Below, one piece after another: positions 62,001 to 64,000 of a stretch of 64,000 nucleotides of DNA. Both the position numbers and the translations under genes were made by a program. Every line of letters begins with the position of its first letter. Position 1 is the stretch's first letter. Under the pieces are notes generated by a model. That model searched no databases. It saw nothing but the letters and a program-made list of their open reading frames with translations, and was not told the origin of the DNA. This DNA is from Henriciella sp. (GTDB lineage Bacteria; Pseudomonadota; Alphaproteobacteria; Caulobacterales; Hyphomonadaceae), in assembly GCA_017642885.1 (NCBI GenBank), contig JAEPOM010000007.1:62418-126417 (forward strand), in the 5' to 3' direction.

Positions 62001-62599
62001 GTGGCGCGCGCCAGAACGCGCATTTCGTCAGGATGGGATAGAGCGGCCGCTTCCAGACGTTCAGAGAGGACCGCTCGCCACAAACCGTTGGCCTCATCCT
62101 CCTCAATCTCCTGAAACCCAGGGGATATTCCAGCTTCCAGAGGGAACCGTCTCAAGATACGGGCGCAGAAGGCGTGGATGGTCTCAATGCGCAGACCGCC
62201 CGGCGTTTCCAGCGCGCGAGCAAACAATGCGCGCGCCTGCCTTAGATCCTCGGGCGCGTAGTCGGTAGGCTCGCGTCCTTCGAGTTCTGCAAGTTTGCGC
62301 CGAAGGGCGTCATCATCCGCAACCGACCAGTCGCCCAATCGGGAAAACAGCCGGGACAGCATCTCGTTGGCGGCAGCTTTCGTGTAGGTGATGCAGAGAA
62401 TGGAATCTGGCGGCGCCCCGGGGCGACCATCCGGGCGCTGCAGCAACAGGCGCGCAACCCGGTCGATCAGAACTTTGGTCTTGCCTGATCCGGCATTCGC
62501 CTCAACCCAGGCCGACAATCCGGGTTCAGCCGCCTCTGCTTGGGCCTGTTTCGCCTGCTCGAAGGCGGCACTCTCTGGAGAGGTCACCGCGTCAGTCAT
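59036..62599 (-). CDS. addA: Double-strand break repair helicase AddA
   Basis: 1187-residue UvrD-type helicase-nuclease. Walker A 'EANAGSGKTKVLIDRVA' (about residues 33-49), 'LLLDEAQDTSPSQWALI' (Walker B/DEAQD), helicase motifs around 'MTVHGAKGLQSPVVILPDT', and a C-terminal PD-(D/E)xK nuclease 'VDRLIVHDDHVMIIDFKTD'. With AddB it processes DNA ends for recombination. ATG at 62599 overlaps the addB stop (ATGACTGA); the frame to 62656 is antisense-like extension inside addB. Confidence 0.96.
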   Translation of the reverse strand: MTDAVTSPESAAFEQAKQAQAEAAEPGLSAWVEANAGSGKTKVLIDRVARLLLQRPDGRPGAPPDSILCITYTKAAANEMLSRLFSRLGDWSVADDDALRRKLAELEGREPTDYAPEDLRQARALFARALETPGGLRIETIHAFCARILRRFPLEAGISPGFQEIEEDEANGLWRAVLSERLEAAALSHPDEMRVLARATGGLGLGAALNALQYKRQALQAFWHSLGSETELDERVRIAAGAGAARPGEILQSAMIDALPESELRAAISALSALEKRGSSDEKLLMALTSLIHSQDAEERYQIYMSALSGSKGDFPAGSNPFTAKAGPLVADLFTRNLKKGDPEGREITRMKRVQAELAAAEAAERTVALMRIGLPMIEAYGQEKRMRAALDFEDLIEYTRALLTRSNAAEWVLYKLDGGLTHLLLDEAQDTSPSQWALINALIQEFQSGVGRDRQADPRTQFVVGDPKQSIYSFQGADQQQFQAEKLSFVAREEIVAEAEDRPVNQPEMAMSFRSTPEVLRFVDEVRARVPLSEAATDTLPPVDADLKPHTARRSNQPGRVELWPLEMPTGPDAEDDAWITPTDHVPADAPRRRLARSIALEVRQMIDRGESVWQEQPDRSWIRKPVQAEDILILVRSRNELFDALIESLKQEGVAVAGADRLRLLDNIGVQDCLNLIRFALQPGDDLTLAEILRSPFCDLVDDDRHLFALAHGRGAEPLWQRLSASQASEFQAARQFCQRLIEHRHLPAFEFLTQALTERDTEGVSGWDKLIRRLGEPVRDPVQALLSGALSHDMSKAKSLQAYLSETESRDTVLKRELGEPDKAVRVMTVHGAKGLQSPVVILPDTTGATKSVSDDLFFTSDGTPLHSPSSRLDCRATAELRDVANAASERESRRLLYVALTRASDRLIIAGAGLGSSKTGYAKSSWYRWCLMAMRALTDGADEEDTVPDNRLEYGSAPVCIAADQDAGSETGAPPAWLKRLAPAPVPPARLAAPSRLTEDRAAVIAPFGPDRSAALRRGRLIHALLQTLPDLPESDWETAGNRFLAREPDVSPEDRNEMLEVTLRTLRDPKFAGVFAPGGRNEAAIVGTLPGGQMVNGRVDRLIVHDDHVMIIDFKTDRPAPVRASDIETPYLVQMAAYRAVFQALFPGRPVRCALLYTDGPHLIELDGQAMSESLNRVESRV

Positions 62600-64000
62600 A
62601 GGTCGTAAGTCCCGTCCATTCATCCCGCCGTGCGAGGCGAGAATAGTCGCTTTCATAACTCACACGTTCCGGCCGCGGCGCGCTCAAATAGGGGTGATCT
62701 GGTTTCGAGAATGCTGTGATCAGTCGGATGAGGCCGGCCTCAGCATCGGCGACAATGTCTGCAATGGATGCCGCTTCGATCCCAGCGCGCGCGTTCGCTT
62801 CGCCAATTTCTCTGATTTCAAAGGCGGTTCCAAATCGCAAATAGGTGAGCGCCTCGATATCGGCTTTGCCAAGTTTCCCATACCCGCCTTCGCGTGCGAT
62901 GAGGCCTTGCAGCGGCATTTGCGGGCTGAGCCCAGCACGGACCTGCTTTTCGGTTGGCGGTTTTCCAGATTTGAAGTCCAAGATGGCGGCGCGACCACCG
63001 ATCCAACGTTCGATCCGATCCGCAGTGCCGCTCAGTGTAAAAGCTGCGCCATCGATTTCGAGTGTGATCTCTCCATACGCTTCGGTAAGGGGTTGGCCGT
63101 CCAATTTCGCCGCCTGATCGGCGCGCCATTCGAGGTACTTCGCGCTGATCTCACGGCGTCGCTCACGGAGGGCGATGAGCTCGGATTCCGGTTCGCCGCC
63201 GCGGCGCAGTTCTTCTTCCAACAAGGTGAGAAGCGTCTCCGGATTGTTCGGCGTATCTTCCTCCTCAAACCGTTCCAGCGCTTTGTGAATCGCAGTGCCG
63301 CGCACCCGCACATCCGGCGGCAGGTTGAGCGGATCTAGACGGCGCAGTCCCAGCACGTATTCACAATAGATCGCGTAAGGGTCGCGGACCAATTGCTCGA
63401 TTCTTGTGACGGAGAGCTTGTTCGGACGAGCGGCGACCGGCGGCGCGGGGCGCGGTTCTGCGCTGAAACCCTCAATGGGGGCAGGGGCCTTCTCAAGGAC
63501 TTCGAGCCAAGCCAAAGGGTTGGAGTCTGGCGGTGGCGCCAACGAAATGTCAGCCCCCGCACCGAGGGCGCCCCGCGCCAGCGTTTTCAAGCGCCAGAGC
63601 CAGCGAGATGCCACAGCCGGTTTATCGTCCCTTCGCTGACTTGAGAGCAAGGTCACATTCGGGGCTGCGGCGAGTTGCGCAAAATCATGGGCTGAGAGTC
63701 CAATCCGCTCGTCGGGGTCAGAGAGCCCAATCCGGTTGCGAAAAACGCGTGGAAGGAATGCCTCAGCAGGCGGCTGCGCCGGCCAGATGCCTTCATTCAA
63801 TCCAGCCAAGATGAGCCGATCGGCCGTTTGGAGCCGGGCTTCCAGCGGGCCCCAGATCGCCAATCGAGGATGCGGAGATCCGGTATGCACGCTTACCTTC
63901 AGCGCTTCGGCGTTGAGCAGCTCGTTCCAGATTTTTGGTGGTTGGGCGCCAAGGGGCTCTGCAAGTTCGGAGAGGTCCCGCATCAATCTCGACAGCGCCG
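62592..64000 (-). CDS. addB: Double-strand break repair protein AddB, C-terminal part (partial)
   Basis: The frame is open through the right edge; the gene starts outside the window. About 465 residues are visible. The N-terminal side has the inactivated helicase-like core ('LILAGLNEGIWPAQPPAEAFL', 'RIGLSDPDERIGLSAHDFAQL'); the C-terminal side has the RecB-type nuclease 'SGTADRIERWIGGRAAILDFKSGK'. I see no clear iron-sulfur Cys set of the Bacillus AddB type. Stop overlaps addA. Confidence 0.95.
   Translation of the reverse strand, partial: ALSRLMRDLSELAEPLGAQPPKIWNELLNAEALKVSVHTGSPHPRLAIWGPLEARLQTADRLILAGLNEGIWPAQPPAEAFLPRVFRNRIGLSDPDERIGLSAHDFAQLAAAPNVTLLSSQRRDDKPAVASRWLWRLKTLARGALGAGADISLAPPPDSNPLAWLEVLEKAPAPIEGFSAEPRPAPPVAARPNKLSVTRIEQLVRDPYAIYCEYVLGLRRLDPLNLPPDVRVRGTAIHKALERFEEEDTPNNPETLLTLLEEELRRGGEPESELIALRERRREISAKYLEWRADQAAKLDGQPLTEAYGEITLEIDGAAFTLSGTADRIERWIGGRAAILDFKSGKPPTEKQVRAGLSPQMPLQGLIAREGGYGKLGKADIEALTYLRFGTAFEIREIGEANARAGIEAASIADIVADAEAGLIRLITAFSKPDHPYLSAPRPERVSYESDYSRLARRDEWTGLTTYD

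Overview
The window is chromosomal DNA of a marine-type alphaproteobacterium, most likely Caulobacterales/Hyphomonadaceae-like. The pointers are a DUF4164-zapA pair, DUF2794, an ECF sigma factor with a ChrR-like cupin anti-sigma factor, IalB and ExoD family proteins, an L31 protein without zinc cysteines, AccD with a degenerate zinc ribbon, and the block trpF-trpB ... trpA-accD-folC ... trxA-addA-addB. Composition is GC-rich and even, genes are packed tightly with many 4-nt start/stop overlaps, and I see no phage, transposase, integrase, CRISPR array, rRNA or tRNA. The placement is inferred from gene content only.

Layout. 1-7889: a partial HupE-like membrane protein, a secreted unknown, transketolase, the overlapping run DUF4164-zapA-GT2-Crp, a structured AT-rich intergenic region, an acyl-CoA dehydrogenase and a TauE/SafE permease. 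7886-14295: crotonase, an XRE/DUF2975-like pair, tadA, rsmD, a patatin, a Nudix hydrolase, MscS and a DnaJ/TerB-like protein. 14477-18913: a fasciclin protein, a voltage-gated cation channel with an unusual filter, a VOC protein, a lipoprotein, a Na/Ca antiporter and queF. 18975-26499: secreted and membrane proteins of unknown role (including a pair of Cys-containing exoproteins), rpmE, a lipoprotein amidohydrolase, a head-GIN protein, PPK2 and rpsD.

26726-36153: an SDR, an EamA permease, then cysS preceded by a previously unlisted 13-codon Cys-rich leader ORF with alternative RNA hairpins (my best candidate for an undescribed regulatory system here), exoD, an Fe-S scaffold, yidD, thrS, an O-antigen ligase-like protein and a GT2 enzyme. 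36150-40541: a four-gene Gld-like ABC operon on the minus strand. 40542-49940: an intergenic region with hairpins and G-tracts, DUF2794, the ECF sigma/ChrR-like pair, an IalB protein, and two large exported proteins (a 415-aa DUF11-like protein and a 1687-aa SdrB/DUF11/beta-barrel-like protein).

49984-64000: tryptophan synthesis genes trpF and trpB, an interruption by a lipoprotein gene and a convergent GMC oxidoreductase/Tat-PAN protein pair, then cutA-trpA-accD-folC, an SDR, thioredoxin, and the recombination nuclease-helicase genes addA and addB (addB runs off the end). Much of the window is housekeeping (tRNA charging, tryptophan, malonyl-CoA, folate, DNA repair). The novel-looking material is regulatory (cysS leader, sigma/anti-sigma), cell-surface (SdrB barrel pair, Cys-containing exoproteins, Tat-PAN/GMC) and ion transport (channel filter).
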